Shown piece after piece: positions 51,581 through 60,639 of a stretch of DNA of 64,000 bases. The notes below the pieces were generated by a model, which saw only the letters and a list, made by a program, of their open reading frames with translations, was not told the DNA's origin and did not search any database. Source of the DNA: Palleronia abyssalis (GTDB taxonomy: Bacteria; Pseudomonadota; Alphaproteobacteria; Rhodobacterales; Rhodobacteraceae); assembly GCF_900302445.1 (NCBI RefSeq), contig NZ_ONZF01000015.1:1-64000 (forward strand). The letters run 5' to 3'. The stretch's first letter is position 1. Every line of letters begins with the position of its first letter. Both the position numbers and the translations under genes were made by a program.

Positions 51581-52524
51581 CCGACGGACACGCGCCCCGC
51601 ATCAACGACGCCCCGGGAGGATGGCGCGCGGCATGGGGCGCAGCGACCGCACTTCTGCTGGCCGCCGCCGCCCTGGTCCCGGTGCCGGAACAGACCGACG
51701 CGCAGAACCCTCCGCCGCCGCCGCCTGAATTGTCCGAAGCCCTCTCGGACGTCGAGTCGGGCGAGGCGGAAGCCGAAGCCGAGGCAGTCGCCGGCGAGGA
51801 TGGGCTGGTTGCCGCCGGCACCCCTTGCATGATGCGGCACAAGCGCGTGGCCACCGGCGTGGATCGCGCGCTTCGACATCGGCTGGCGGCTGCGACGTTG
51901 GCGACCGGCCCGGACCTCAAGGAAACCCTTCTGAAGCAGATCGAAGCCGGCACGCCTCCGGGGCCTGCCACGTGGCGTCTTGCCCTGGCCCGGGCCGAGC
52001 TTGCCCTGCGCGACGGTCGATCCCGCGACGCGATTTCTCACCTGGATCGTGCTGCAGCGATCGAGATGCCCGATTGGTGCAGGGGTGACGAGCACTTCCT
52101 GCGCGCCGCCGCAACGTCCCAGTCGAAAGAGGCGGCGTCGTTGCTCGACGCGGCCGTCGCCGCCGATCCCGGTTTCTGGGCCGCACAAGAGCGTCTCGCG
52201 ATCCTCTCCGCCGAAGGCACGGGGTACGACGCCGCAACCTGCGGCCGAGACGCGGCCCGGACGATCCGCGCGACGATACAGCTGGGCGCCCTGGCGACGC
52301 ACGACGCGCAGTTCGAACGGCTGGAAAGGTCCCTGGTCGGGCTTGAGCCGAACGGTCGAACCGCGCTGCTTCACGGGATGATCCTGCGGCAAACGGGACG
52401 GACCGATGCCGCGCGAGATCGCTGGTCGGCGGCCTTGGCTGGCGTCGGGGCAAGCGAATGCGACGCCATGCTGCGCGTGGCCATCGAACGGATGCTGGAA
52501 ACCACAAGCGAGGAAAGACCATGA
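51577..52524 (+). CDS. Membrane-anchored helical-repeat protein
   Basis: About 315 residues. A single TM near the N-terminus (about 20-36, AATALLLAAAALVPVPE) is followed by a Pro and acidic linker (six prolines, then EAEAEAEAV) and a periplasmic helical-repeat domain of TPR character (PATWRLALARAELALRDGRSRDAISHLDRA and HGMILRQTGRTDAARDRWSAAL). ATG 51577 overlaps the upstream stop (ATGA). ATG 51568 is an alternative. The architecture (TM, extended linker, repeat domain) suits a periplasmic scaffold reaching away from the inner membrane. Confidence 0.75.
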   Translation: MTDGHAPRINDAPGGWRAAWGAATALLLAAAALVPVPEQTDAQNPPPPPPELSEALSDVESGEAEAEAEAVAGEDGLVAAGTPCMMRHKRVATGVDRALRHRLAAATLATGPDLKETLLKQIEAGTPPGPATWRLALARAELALRDGRSRDAISHLDRAAAIEMPDWCRGDEHFLRAAATSQSKEAASLLDAAVAADPGFWAAQERLAILSAEGTGYDAATCGRDAARTIRATIQLGALATHDAQFERLERSLVGLEPNGRTALLHGMILRQTGRTDAARDRWSAALAGVGASECDAMLRVAIERMLETTSEERP

Positions 52525-53075
52525 CCCTTCGAATGGCGGTCGCGCTTTCGGCGATGCTTTTGGCGGGCGGTGTTCCGGTCGAAAGCCGGGCGCAGGTCGG
52601 GTTCTGCGACCGCAACCTGTCGACTCTCGAAGCCGATATCGATGCGCTGGAACAGGCCTACCGGGCCTCGGACCGGCGCATGCAGGCGCTCATATCGGCG
52701 GTCGACCGGATCTATGACGACGCGATGAAGGCGGACCTGTGTCCTGAGGGCACGTCGGACCGGACCGCACAGCAGCGGACGGACGTGACGGCGTTGGCGG
52801 CGGCGGACCTGGTCGCACGGTCCGAGGCCAACCTGCAATGCAGTCAGGGCTTCGTCGGACGCGTGTCGCGGGACATCGCGAAGGCACAAGCCGCCAACGA
52901 CTCGGCCATGGTGGTTCGGCTGAACAGCGTCTCGAAACGCATTCTGGACCTCGATACCCGGGCGACCCAGATCGCGATAGGTATCGCGCACCTCGCCTTG
53001 CAACAGGCGCGTCAGGTCAAGGTGCTGGACCAGGTCGACTCTCAATGCGGCCAGATGGACAGCGTCTATGAGTGA
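52521..53075 (+). CDS. Secreted helical protein, function unknown
   Basis: A 184-residue protein with signal peptide (1-24, VPVESRAQ) and a helical mature chain (STLEADIDALEQAYRASDRR and LNSVSKRILDLDTRATQIAI). It has Cys residues at FCDRN, DLCPE, LQCSQ and SQCGQ. Length and style resemble the other small secreted proteins of the cluster. ATGA overlap with the previous gene. Confidence 0.74.
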   Translation: MTLRMAVALSAMLLAGGVPVESRAQVGFCDRNLSTLEADIDALEQAYRASDRRMQALISAVDRIYDDAMKADLCPEGTSDRTAQQRTDVTALAAADLVARSEANLQCSQGFVGRVSRDIAKAQAANDSAMVVRLNSVSKRILDLDTRATQIAIGIAHLALQQARQVKVLDQVDSQCGQMDSVYE

Positions 53076-53102
53076 ACGTCGCCCCATCGACGGTGTACGC
53101 AC

Positions 53103-53666
53103 ATGAGCGCGGTGGCCATCGGCCTCGCCGGTGCTGGCCTGGGCATTCTGGCCGCCGCCGCACGACATACATTCGCCTCGGGTCTCCTTCTGACCGGCGC
53201 GGGGATCGCTGCGCTGGTACTGTTCGCGACCGCGCCTTCCCCGTTCGCGGCGACCCTTCTGGCATCGCTCGCGGCCATCGCAATCTGGGTCGCCCAGCCG
53301 CCCGGGGGACGGGTGGCGGGGGCGTTGGCGGCCGGCGCGTGCGGCCTGCTCTGCGCCGCCGTGGCCCCCCACCTTGCCGTGCTCGCCGCCGAGCTGCCGA
53401 TCGGGATCGGGTGGAAAGATCACCTCGTCCGTCCAGTCGTGGCGTTGGGCGCGGTCGTCGTCGGGGCAGGTATTGCCGGGCCCGGAGGCGGCGCGTTCGC
53501 AATCGTTGCCTGTGCCCTCGCCCTGGGGCTGCTGGATCCCGGAACAGCGACCGGCTGGCTTATCCCCGCGGCGGCAATCGGCGCATCGGTGCTGGCCCGG
53601 TCCTCGCCGCGCGGCGCCATCACCGTCCTGATCGCGATCTCCCTGCTGACATTGCCGAGAATTTGA
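53103..53666 (+). CDS. Small polytopic inner-membrane protein
   Basis: A 187-residue, very hydrophobic protein with about five to six TM helices (VAIGLAGAGLGILAAA, GLLLTGAGIAALVLFA, LLASLAAIAIWVA and others). It has no recognisable transporter motif. It sits between two secreted-protein genes within the cluster and has no ATGA overlap on either side, the gaps being 27 and 4 bases. Function unknown. Confidence 0.7.
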   Translation: MSAVAIGLAGAGLGILAAAARHTFASGLLLTGAGIAALVLFATAPSPFAATLLASLAAIAIWVAQPPGGRVAGALAAGACGLLCAAVAPHLAVLAAELPIGIGWKDHLVRPVVALGAVVVGAGIAGPGGGAFAIVACALALGLLDPGTATGWLIPAAAIGASVLARSSPRGAITVLIAISLLTLPRI

Positions 53667-53670
53667 ACAC

Positions 53671-54315
53671 ATGATCAAATCGAGATACCTCCCGCTTGCC
53701 GTCCTTCTCGCGATCGCCGGGTCTGCGGCGCAGGCGCAGCAACTGCCCCAGCCGCTTGGGGACACGCCTTCCCGACCGGCCGCCGAGGGTACGCCGCAGC
53801 CATTCGCACAGACCGCCACCAGTCCGCCGGTCGTGACGCCCGAAGAGACCCCGGTCGACCCCGCCAAGGTCGCCAGCTTGCGCGCCGCCTATGAGGATCT
53901 GCGCCGGCGCGAGGCCGAAGCGGCATCGCTCTCGGCGCCCGCAACGCCCGAGACCAGCGCCGCCCGGGACGCGCTCGCCGCCCGCGCCGAAGAGCTGGAT
54001 ACCCTTGTTACACGCGCAACCTGGGAAGCCGACAACATGAACTGGTTCGTCGCGGACATCCGGCAGAGCGGACCCGTGGCCCTGCCGGAAGGGACGCCCG
54101 CGAACATGACCCTGTCGGTGGCGCTCGCGACGGTCCAAAAGGGCGCGCTCTCCTACCACAGCCCGCCCCCCTTCCGCGACGAAACCCTTCAAAGCTCGTT
54201 CGGCGAGCCTTCCGTCGTCCTGCGCGTGGCCGAAGCCCCGGGGGTCCAGCTTGTCTGGGTGCCCAAAGAGGGCTTCGCCTTCATGAGCGGCCAATCCCTG
54301 GAGATTTTCAGATGA
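53671..54315 (+). CDS. Secreted protein, coiled coil plus beta domain, function unknown
   Basis: A 214-residue protein: signal peptide (1-22, GSAAQAQ), a Pro/Thr-rich linker, a helical part (VASLRAAYEDLRRREAEAAS to RAEELDTLVTRATWEADNMN) and a C-terminal probably beta region (VVLRVAEAPGVQLVWVPKEG). Its stop overlaps the VWA gene start (ATGA), so it is likely a direct partner of the VWA protein. Confidence 0.73.
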   Translation: MIKSRYLPLAVLLAIAGSAAQAQQLPQPLGDTPSRPAAEGTPQPFAQTATSPPVVTPEETPVDPAKVASLRAAYEDLRRREAEAASLSAPATPETSAARDALAARAEELDTLVTRATWEADNMNWFVADIRQSGPVALPEGTPANMTLSVALATVQKGALSYHSPPPFRDETLQSSFGEPSVVLRVAEAPGVQLVWVPKEGFAFMSGQSLEIFR

Positions 54316-56732
54316 CCCGACATCTTCGCATCGGGACCCTGGTCCTTGCTTTCGCAGTGCCGCACGTGGCGTTGGCCCAGGGGACTCAGGCCGCCCTCGA
54401 CGAGTTGCAGGACACGATCGACGCTTTCCGGTCGAATGTCGAAGCCGCCGAAAGCGGACCGTTCCCGCCCGGCAGCGAGGGCGAGGCCCGCGCGGCGCTC
54501 GCCGACCTGCGCGCGGCGATGGCACCGCAGGAAACCCGGATCGACCAGGCTGCGGAAACCCGGGATGCCGCCAGATCGCAGATCGCGGCCATGATACCCA
54601 GCCTTCCGCAATCGGCCGAGCCGGCCCCCCCCGAACCCGTCGTCGATCCCGCGCCCGAACCCGTCATCGACCCTGATGACAGGGTCGCGGACCAATCCGG
54701 CGGCGAAGAAGACGCGGACGGCAGCGCTGAGATGCCGACAGTGACTCCGCAGCCGGATCCCGCCCCCCAGCCGACACCGGGCCTGCCCAGCCTTGCCGCG
54801 CTGACCGCGCCGCTGGCCGAAGGCGACCGGGCCCGGCGTGTCCTGATCCGCCCCGACGCACAGATGCGAACCGAGGATGGCACGGAGCAATCGCTTCCGG
54901 CGTTTTCCGTTCACTACGTCTTCCACGAAGAACCCGGCGACGGTGGCGCGCTGCTGGCGATCGGTCGGACGACCCGACGGGCGGAAGGCTGGATCGAGGC
55001 CGCGCGCACCGAGGATTGGCGCACCATGCTGGTGATGTCCTACGCCCCGCGGACCGGGCGCGACCGGACGGTGTTCTTCTCCTCCGAAGATGACGTGTTC
55101 GATGTCCTCGAAGCCGGGGATGGTGCCGCCGACCGGATCGCCGAAATCCACGGTCGGATCGAGGCGGGCACCCACGATCCCGATCGGGTCGTCGCGATCG
55201 AGCCGCGCCTCGTCGTCGACTCGGTCGAGCGTCCGTATCTCATGCCGGTGCTGGATTACCGCCTGACGAACACGGCGACCCATGGCGACGTCGCCATCCT
55301 TCAGCTTGCCGCGCTCAACCGCGACAGCTCCGACGTCCGCGACGCCGGGACGCAGCCCGTGGGTCAGGATCGGATCACGGTCGAGGCGGATGCCCGCGAC
55401 TTCCGCGTCGGCGTGGCCTTCGTCATCGACACGACCCGGTCGATGGGCCCCTATATCGACAAGGCGAAGACCTTCGTCCGATCCGTCTCGGACGGTCTGG
55501 CGTCGCGCGGGCTGTCGGACCGGTTCGACTTCGCGCTGGTCGGTTTTCGGGACAACGTCGAAGCCGCCAGCGACGTGGAATATCTCAGGACGATCTACCG
55601 CGACTTCGGGGGCGGTGTCGGTGACCAGACGCTGTTCGCCGATGTGGCGCGCATGGTGCCGGCCGCCGCCTCGACGGCCAACTGGCGCGAGGATGCCTTC
55701 GCCGGGATCGATCTGGCAATCTCGGATCTGAATTGGGGCGAGGTGGACACGCGGCTGGTCTTCCTGATCACCGACGCCAGCCCCCGCAGCGTGGGCGACG
55801 CGCTGGCGTCCGATCCCGGCATGGGCCCCGAGACGATCATGGCGATGGCCGCGCAGCGCAATGTCTCGCTGTTCGTCCTGCACATGCAGACCGAAGAGGC
55901 AATTTCGGTCAGCAGCAGAACCGAAGGCTACGACGACACGGCGCGGGGCGCGCAGCTTTATTCCCGACTGGCCCGGACCGGGGATGCCGCCGTCTCGAAA
56001 TACTTCAAGGTCCGCGGCGCGACCGAAGAGGCGTTCGGGCAATCGCTTCAGCTGATCGCGGCCAACGTGATCGACCAGCTCGGCACCCTGTCCACCGTGG
56101 GCCAGCTGGATGCGCCGGCCGGCCCTGCGCTCTCGCCCGAGCTTGCGGCCCTGCTGGGCGGGGATGCCATCAGCGTGGACGACCCCTCAGCCTCCCCGCT
56201 GATCGCCGATGCCGTCGCCGAAGAGATTTTCCGCTACCAGACCGAGTATCTGGGCGCGCAGTCCGGAGCAGAGGCGCCCGATTTCTATCGTGGCTGGGCG
56301 GCGGATGTGGATCTTGCCAACCCCGAACGTCGCGCGCTGGATGTCAGCGTCTTCATGACCCGCGATCAGCTCAGCGATCTGGCGAACCGGCTGGAAGACA
56401 TCGTCGAGCGTCTGAACGCCAAACAGCTGGGGATGGGGGATTTCTTCTCGTCCGTGCAGGCGCAGTCGGGCCAGGCAGCCGTCGACCCCGAATTCGGCAC
56501 CTTCCTGCCCGCCTACCTCGACGATCTGCCCTACGGCTCGAAGTTCATCAACATGACGCCGTCGCTGTGGGACGCGCTCAGCCAGCAGGGACAGGTCGAG
56601 CTTCTGGACGAAGTCCAGGCCAAGGTCGCATCCTATCGCCGGATCTACGCCGCGCAGGATGGTTGGTTGTCCCTGGCCGGGCGGGCCGTCGGCGATCAGG
56701 TCTATCCCCTTCCGCTGCGGGACCTGCCATGA
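54312..56732 (+). CDS. Large secreted von Willebrand factor A domain protein
   Basis: An 806-residue protein. Signal peptide (1-23, VPHVALAQ), helical region (about 25-95), a Pro/Asp-rich linker (about 100-160), a beta-rich domain, and a VWA domain (about 365-560). The metal site is intact: Asp373-Thr-Thr375-Arg-Ser377 in FVIDTTRSMGPY and Asp488 in LITDASPRS. The C-terminal 200 residues are helical. VWA domains bind protein partners through Mg and often belong to chaperone-like or surface assemblies. It is coupled to the ABC ATPase gene by ATGA, an unusual pairing. Confidence 0.88.
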   Translation: MTRHLRIGTLVLAFAVPHVALAQGTQAALDELQDTIDAFRSNVEAAESGPFPPGSEGEARAALADLRAAMAPQETRIDQAAETRDAARSQIAAMIPSLPQSAEPAPPEPVVDPAPEPVIDPDDRVADQSGGEEDADGSAEMPTVTPQPDPAPQPTPGLPSLAALTAPLAEGDRARRVLIRPDAQMRTEDGTEQSLPAFSVHYVFHEEPGDGGALLAIGRTTRRAEGWIEAARTEDWRTMLVMSYAPRTGRDRTVFFSSEDDVFDVLEAGDGAADRIAEIHGRIEAGTHDPDRVVAIEPRLVVDSVERPYLMPVLDYRLTNTATHGDVAILQLAALNRDSSDVRDAGTQPVGQDRITVEADARDFRVGVAFVIDTTRSMGPYIDKAKTFVRSVSDGLASRGLSDRFDFALVGFRDNVEAASDVEYLRTIYRDFGGGVGDQTLFADVARMVPAAASTANWREDAFAGIDLAISDLNWGEVDTRLVFLITDASPRSVGDALASDPGMGPETIMAMAAQRNVSLFVLHMQTEEAISVSSRTEGYDDTARGAQLYSRLARTGDAAVSKYFKVRGATEEAFGQSLQLIAANVIDQLGTLSTVGQLDAPAGPALSPELAALLGGDAISVDDPSASPLIADAVAEEIFRYQTEYLGAQSGAEAPDFYRGWAADVDLANPERRALDVSVFMTRDQLSDLANRLEDIVERLNAKQLGMGDFFSSVQAQSGQAAVDPEFGTFLPAYLDDLPYGSKFINMTPSLWDALSQQGQVELLDEVQAKVASYRRIYAAQDGWLSLAGRAVGDQVYPLPLRDLP

Positions 56733-57463
56733 CCGCCGCCGCCCTCGAGGTCGAGGGCGTCCGCCTGCGCGTCGGAGAGGTGGGCGTCTCCGAATTCGCC
56801 CTGGATCTTCCAATCCTTCGGCTGCAACCCGGCGAGCGGATCGCCGTCGTCGGACCATCGGGATGCGGCAAGTCGATGCTGCTGGAATTCCTTGCCCTGC
56901 TGATGCGACCTGAACGGGTCGACAGGTTTGTCCTTGCGACCGCGGATGACGATCGGCGCGATCTGGCCGGGGATATCGCCGCGGGTCGCATCGATGCCCT
57001 TGCCCACCTCCGGGCGGGGCCGCTTGGATACGTGCCTCAATCGGGTGGCGTCCTGCCGTTTCTGACGGCCCGCGCCCATGCGTCGTCCGGCCTGCGACTG
57101 GCGGGGCACGCGGGGAACCCGGTTGCGCGGGCGCGCTTCGACCGGCTGGCCGAAAGACTGGGCGTCGGGGCACATCTGGACAAGACCCGCGAGCAGCTTT
57201 CCGGCGGACAGCGCAAACGCGTGGCCTTGCTGGCGGGGATGTCGGTCCCGCGCCGCGTGTTGCTGGCGGACGAGCCGACGACAGGCCTGGACGCAGCGTC
57301 CGGCACGGCGGTGATGGAGCTTCTGAGCAGGCTGGCCGCGGACGAAGGCACGGCCGTCCTGATCGCCACCCATGATGCCGACACCGCGTATCGCGCAGGC
57401 TTCGCCGTCCGGCCATTGGAACATGGAGCGTTCTGGCACGAAGCCCTGCAGGTGGTCTTCTGA
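56729..57463 (+). CDS. ABC transporter ATPase (LolD/FtsE/MacB type)
   Basis: A 244-residue ATPase with Walker A GPSGCGKS (42-49), a Q-loop region LGYVPQSGGVLPFL, signature LSGGQRKRVAL (157-167), Walker B VLLADEPT with Asp181-Glu182, and switch His in LIATHDADTAY. The segment between Walker A and the Q-loop is longer than in LolD (DRFVLATADDDRRDLAGDIA). It is coupled to the FtsX-like permease downstream by TGATG. Such pairs act as mechanotransmitters rather than solute pumps. Confidence 0.9.
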   Translation: MTAAALEVEGVRLRVGEVGVSEFALDLPILRLQPGERIAVVGPSGCGKSMLLEFLALLMRPERVDRFVLATADDDRRDLAGDIAAGRIDALAHLRAGPLGYVPQSGGVLPFLTARAHASSGLRLAGHAGNPVARARFDRLAERLGVGAHLDKTREQLSGGQRKRVALLAGMSVPRRVLLADEPTTGLDAASGTAVMELLSRLAADEGTAVLIATHDADTAYRAGFAVRPLEHGAFWHEALQVVF

Positions 57464-58704
57464 TGCCGCGGGGGTATGGCGGGACGAAAGGCGTCCGCAG
57501 ACCCGGTGTGGCGCTCGCCCTGCACTTCGCATTCGCGGACCTGTGGCACGACCGGAAGCTCAGCGTGCTGGGGGTCATCCTGCTGGCCGCGCTTCTTGCA
57601 CCTCCGGTGGTGTTGCACACGCTGCAAGTCGGCCTGGTCGAAACCTGGGCCCGCGACCTTGCCGCCGATCTGCGCAACCGCGAGGTCGTCATCGTGGGCG
57701 AGCATCAGGTGGACGCCGATCTCCTCGCCGCGCTGCGGGCGTGGCCCGAGACCGGCTTTGCCGTCCCCGAGCCTTCGTTTTTCGTGACCACACAGACCGC
57801 GCGTCTCGTCGGGGGGCGGGGGTCTTCGGTCCCGCTGGACATGCGGACGACGTCGCCCGGCGATCCGGTGCTCGCACGCGCCGATCTGCCGCCCCCGGGG
57901 CAAGCGGGCCTGATCCTGTCGGCCCGCGCCGCCGCCGAGCTGAAGGCCGATCCCGGGTCGGAAATCTCGATCCTGCTGCAGCGCACGCCGACCGGCGGTG
58001 CCGTCGAGCGGCGCGAGGTGATCCTGCCCGTTGCCGGGATCCTGCCAGAGGCGCATTGGCCCGGCCGCACGGGGTTCGTGTCCGAAGGGGCGCTTCTGGG
58101 GTTCGGCGACTACCTCACCTTCAGTTCCGATACGCCGGACTACCGCGCCCCCGAAGACGACGAGCGCTGGCAAAGCCTGCGCATCTATGCCCCCGAGGTA
58201 TCCCAGGCGCCCGCCTTGCGCGATCGACTGCAAAACGCGGGGTTCGAGACGCGGCTGATGACCGACCAGGTCGATCGGATCCTCCGCCTGGAGACTGGCC
58301 TGCGACAACTGTTCGGCCTGGTGCTTTCGCTCTCTGCACTGGCCTTCGTCGCGACGACGATCCTGATCCAGTGGCTGTCGGTGCTGCGCAAGCGACGGGA
58401 CTTTGCCCTGATGGCCGTCCTGGGCATGTCGCGGCGGGAAACCGCCACCTTTCCGCTTGTCCAGGGGGCGACGATGACCGCCATCGCCGCCGCGCTCGCG
58501 CTGGGGCTGGCCGCCGCGATGGGCGGTTCGGTCGAAGCCATGGCGCAAGGCTACCTCGCCCAGCCGACCGAGATCGTGCGGCCGAACCTGATCCCCCTTC
58601 TCGCCGGTGCCCTGGGCGCCGTCGCACTCGGCGGCCTCGCCGGTGCGGTCGCCGTCGTCCGGCTCGGGCGGCTCGATGTGTCCCGTGCCCTCAGGGGCGA
58701 CTGA
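57463..58704 (+). CDS. FtsX/MacB/LolC-type ABC permease
   Basis: A 413-residue permease with the four-TM plan of this superfamily: TM1 near residues 35-58 (VLGVILLAALLAPPVVLHTL), a periplasmic domain of about 230 residues, then three TMs at the C-terminus (about 285-312, 340-365 and 385-408). The cytoplasmic coupling loop is RKRRDFALMAVLGMSRRETA, the usual MacB/LolC motif region. It probably transmits ATPase strokes to the periplasmic VWA or SUMF1 proteins encoded on either side. Confidence 0.88.
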   Translation: MPRGYGGTKGVRRPGVALALHFAFADLWHDRKLSVLGVILLAALLAPPVVLHTLQVGLVETWARDLAADLRNREVVIVGEHQVDADLLAALRAWPETGFAVPEPSFFVTTQTARLVGGRGSSVPLDMRTTSPGDPVLARADLPPPGQAGLILSARAAAELKADPGSEISILLQRTPTGGAVERREVILPVAGILPEAHWPGRTGFVSEGALLGFGDYLTFSSDTPDYRAPEDDERWQSLRIYAPEVSQAPALRDRLQNAGFETRLMTDQVDRILRLETGLRQLFGLVLSLSALAFVATTILIQWLSVLRKRRDFALMAVLGMSRRETATFPLVQGATMTAIAAALALGLAAAMGGSVEAMAQGYLAQPTEIVRPNLIPLLAGALGAVALGGLAGAVAVVRLGRLDVSRALRGD

Positions 58705-58717
58705 TTTCGGAGGCTTC

Positions 58718-60613
58718 ATGCCGATTGAAAAGTGCAAACGTTTGGCCGGTGTCGCCGCGATCATCACCCTGATCGCCGCGCCGCTCTCCGCGCAGGAGAT
58801 GCCGGCCCCTCAAGTTGCGACCGACTGGTGCCAGCTCGACGCCCCCGGACTGTTCCGCGCCGCGGCGGAGACGGACGGCGTGAAGGAATGCCCGCCTGCG
58901 CAAGATCCGGCAACCCGGCCGCGGGCGCTGGTGATCCCGTTGCCCTGCGGGCGGCATCTGGCGATGGCGCGCATCGACACGCCGGCGGGCACATTGCTCG
59001 ATCACGACATCACATCGCAGGGCGGTCTGTTCGGCGGTGGTCTCAGGGAACGCTACCTTCAGGGGCGGCGGACCGAACCGGTCGCGGGCGGCTATTCGCT
59101 GCGGGGGACAGCGGGTAACCTCATCCGGCGCGCCTATTACGTCGCCTCGCATGAATGGACGGTCCTGCAGGACGCGCTGGTCACGGGGGGTGCGCTGGAA
59201 GCCTGGGCGGGGGAAAGCCGTCCGGACGCCGCGACAGATGCGGCCGCCTGCGCCGCGCACGACGCCGCTGCCGCGCGCATCACCTGGCGGGACGTCGCGC
59301 CGTCCACCGGCCTCAGCTACTTCGCAGCACAGGACCGGATGCGCGCGCTCAACGCCTACATGGTCGCCGAAAGCCGCCGCCGCATCGCCGAAGGTCAGTC
59401 CCCGCTCGTGCCATGGGAGGCAGGCTCGACCGGCTTTTTCCGGCTCCCGTCCGAGGCCGAGTGGGAATATGCCGCCCGTGGCGGGTCGGTTGGCGTCGGC
59501 GTCAATGCCGAGGTCGCCGTCTATCTCGTCCGCGATGCCGAAACGGACGGCATCCGCGCCGGAGAACTGCCCGAGATCGCCCACTTCACCGATGGAACGT
59601 CCCGGCGGACCTTCGGACCCGTGGGCGGGCGGATGCCCAACCTCGCCGGCCTTTACGACATGGTCGGCAACGCGGCCGAGATCACGCAGGATCTGTTCCG
59701 GCTGGTGCGGCCCGACATGCTGCACGGGGCGCGCGGGGGCTACGTCCTGCGCGGCGGCAACGCCCTGACGCCACCCTCGGCTCTCGGCGTGGCCCATCGT
59801 GCGGAAGCCCCGTTCTACGGCATCGATGGCGAGGTTGCACTGGCGCCCGCAGGCATCCGGCCCATGCTGGGGCCGCCGATCCTGACCGCCGGCGCCCCTG
59901 AGCCGGGGGTGTTCCGATCCGATCTGCGCAACACCCAATTCGACGCCGAGCTGGCCGAGGCACATGCCGAACTGACCAAGATCAGACAGACGCCGGGCGC
60001 CGCCTTCCGCGACGAAGCCCGGGCCCTGCTGGCCGCCGCAGGCCGCGACGGGGCGGACGACGACGAACTTCAGCGTCAGCTGGAACGCGTGGAGGTCGCG
60101 CTCGAACAATCCGAGGCCGCGATCAACGAGGCACGGCGGGCCGAGCTGGCGGCCAGCGTCCGTGCGGCGGCGACCGGCATCCTGAACATCCGCGTCAACG
60201 GCGTCATGGGGATCACCATCCTGCAACAGTTGCCGGACCTGCGCGAGATGGTCGCCTCGGACCCCGAACTGGCGCAGCATTCAGAAGGCCAGCGTCTGCG
60301 CGACGCCATCAACAGGCTCGAACGCGATCTCGATGCCCGCCTGGCAATGATCGACAGCCAGACCAGGACGGTTCTGTCACTGATCCGCTCCGTCGCGACA
60401 CAGCCCGACACCCTGGCCGACGAGGTCGTCGCCGAGGTTCGCGCCGCCGTCTCGGCAGAAGGCCTGTGGCTGTACGAGGAGCGGGCCTGGCCCCTTTTCG
60501 ACGAAGCGTTGCAAGAACTGCGCGAAAACCCCTCGGGCGACGTGTTCGACGCCTATCTCGCGCGCTTCGACACCGCCCGGCCGGTCAGGGACCGGCTGCG
60601 CGCAGAACAATGA
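58718..60613 (+). CDS. Secreted SUMF1/formylglycine-generating-enzyme-fold protein with C-terminal coiled coil
   Basis: A 631-residue protein with signal peptide (1-25, APLSAQ). The SUMF1-like domain spans about 75-405, with FRLPSEAEWEYAARGG (241-256), LYDMVGNAAEITQDLFR (312-328) and GYVLRGGNALTPPS (344-357). Where active enzymes end in GFRC-like sequence, this has AGIRPML, and no cysteine pair equivalent to the copper site is visible, so catalysis is doubtful. Residues about 420-500 form coiled coil (DDDELQRQLERVEVALEQSE). GGAGG precedes ATG 58718. It is probably a ligand- or partner-binding component. Confidence 0.85.
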   Translation: MPIEKCKRLAGVAAIITLIAAPLSAQEMPAPQVATDWCQLDAPGLFRAAAETDGVKECPPAQDPATRPRALVIPLPCGRHLAMARIDTPAGTLLDHDITSQGGLFGGGLRERYLQGRRTEPVAGGYSLRGTAGNLIRRAYYVASHEWTVLQDALVTGGALEAWAGESRPDAATDAAACAAHDAAAARITWRDVAPSTGLSYFAAQDRMRALNAYMVAESRRRIAEGQSPLVPWEAGSTGFFRLPSEAEWEYAARGGSVGVGVNAEVAVYLVRDAETDGIRAGELPEIAHFTDGTSRRTFGPVGGRMPNLAGLYDMVGNAAEITQDLFRLVRPDMLHGARGGYVLRGGNALTPPSALGVAHRAEAPFYGIDGEVALAPAGIRPMLGPPILTAGAPEPGVFRSDLRNTQFDAELAEAHAELTKIRQTPGAAFRDEARALLAAAGRDGADDDELQRQLERVEVALEQSEAAINEARRAELAASVRAAATGILNIRVNGVMGITILQQLPDLREMVASDPELAQHSEGQRLRDAINRLERDLDARLAMIDSQTRTVLSLIRSVATQPDTLADEVVAEVRAAVSAEGLWLYEERAWPLFDEALQELRENPSGDVFDAYLARFDTARPVRDRLRAEQ

Positions 60614-60639
60614 TCCATAAACACAGGGAGACTTTTCAG

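Noticed and set aside
58718-60613. Active formylglycine-generating enzyme
   Set aside because: The catalytic Cys region is replaced by AGIRPML, no sulfatase gene is nearby, and the protein is exported with a coiled-coil tail.
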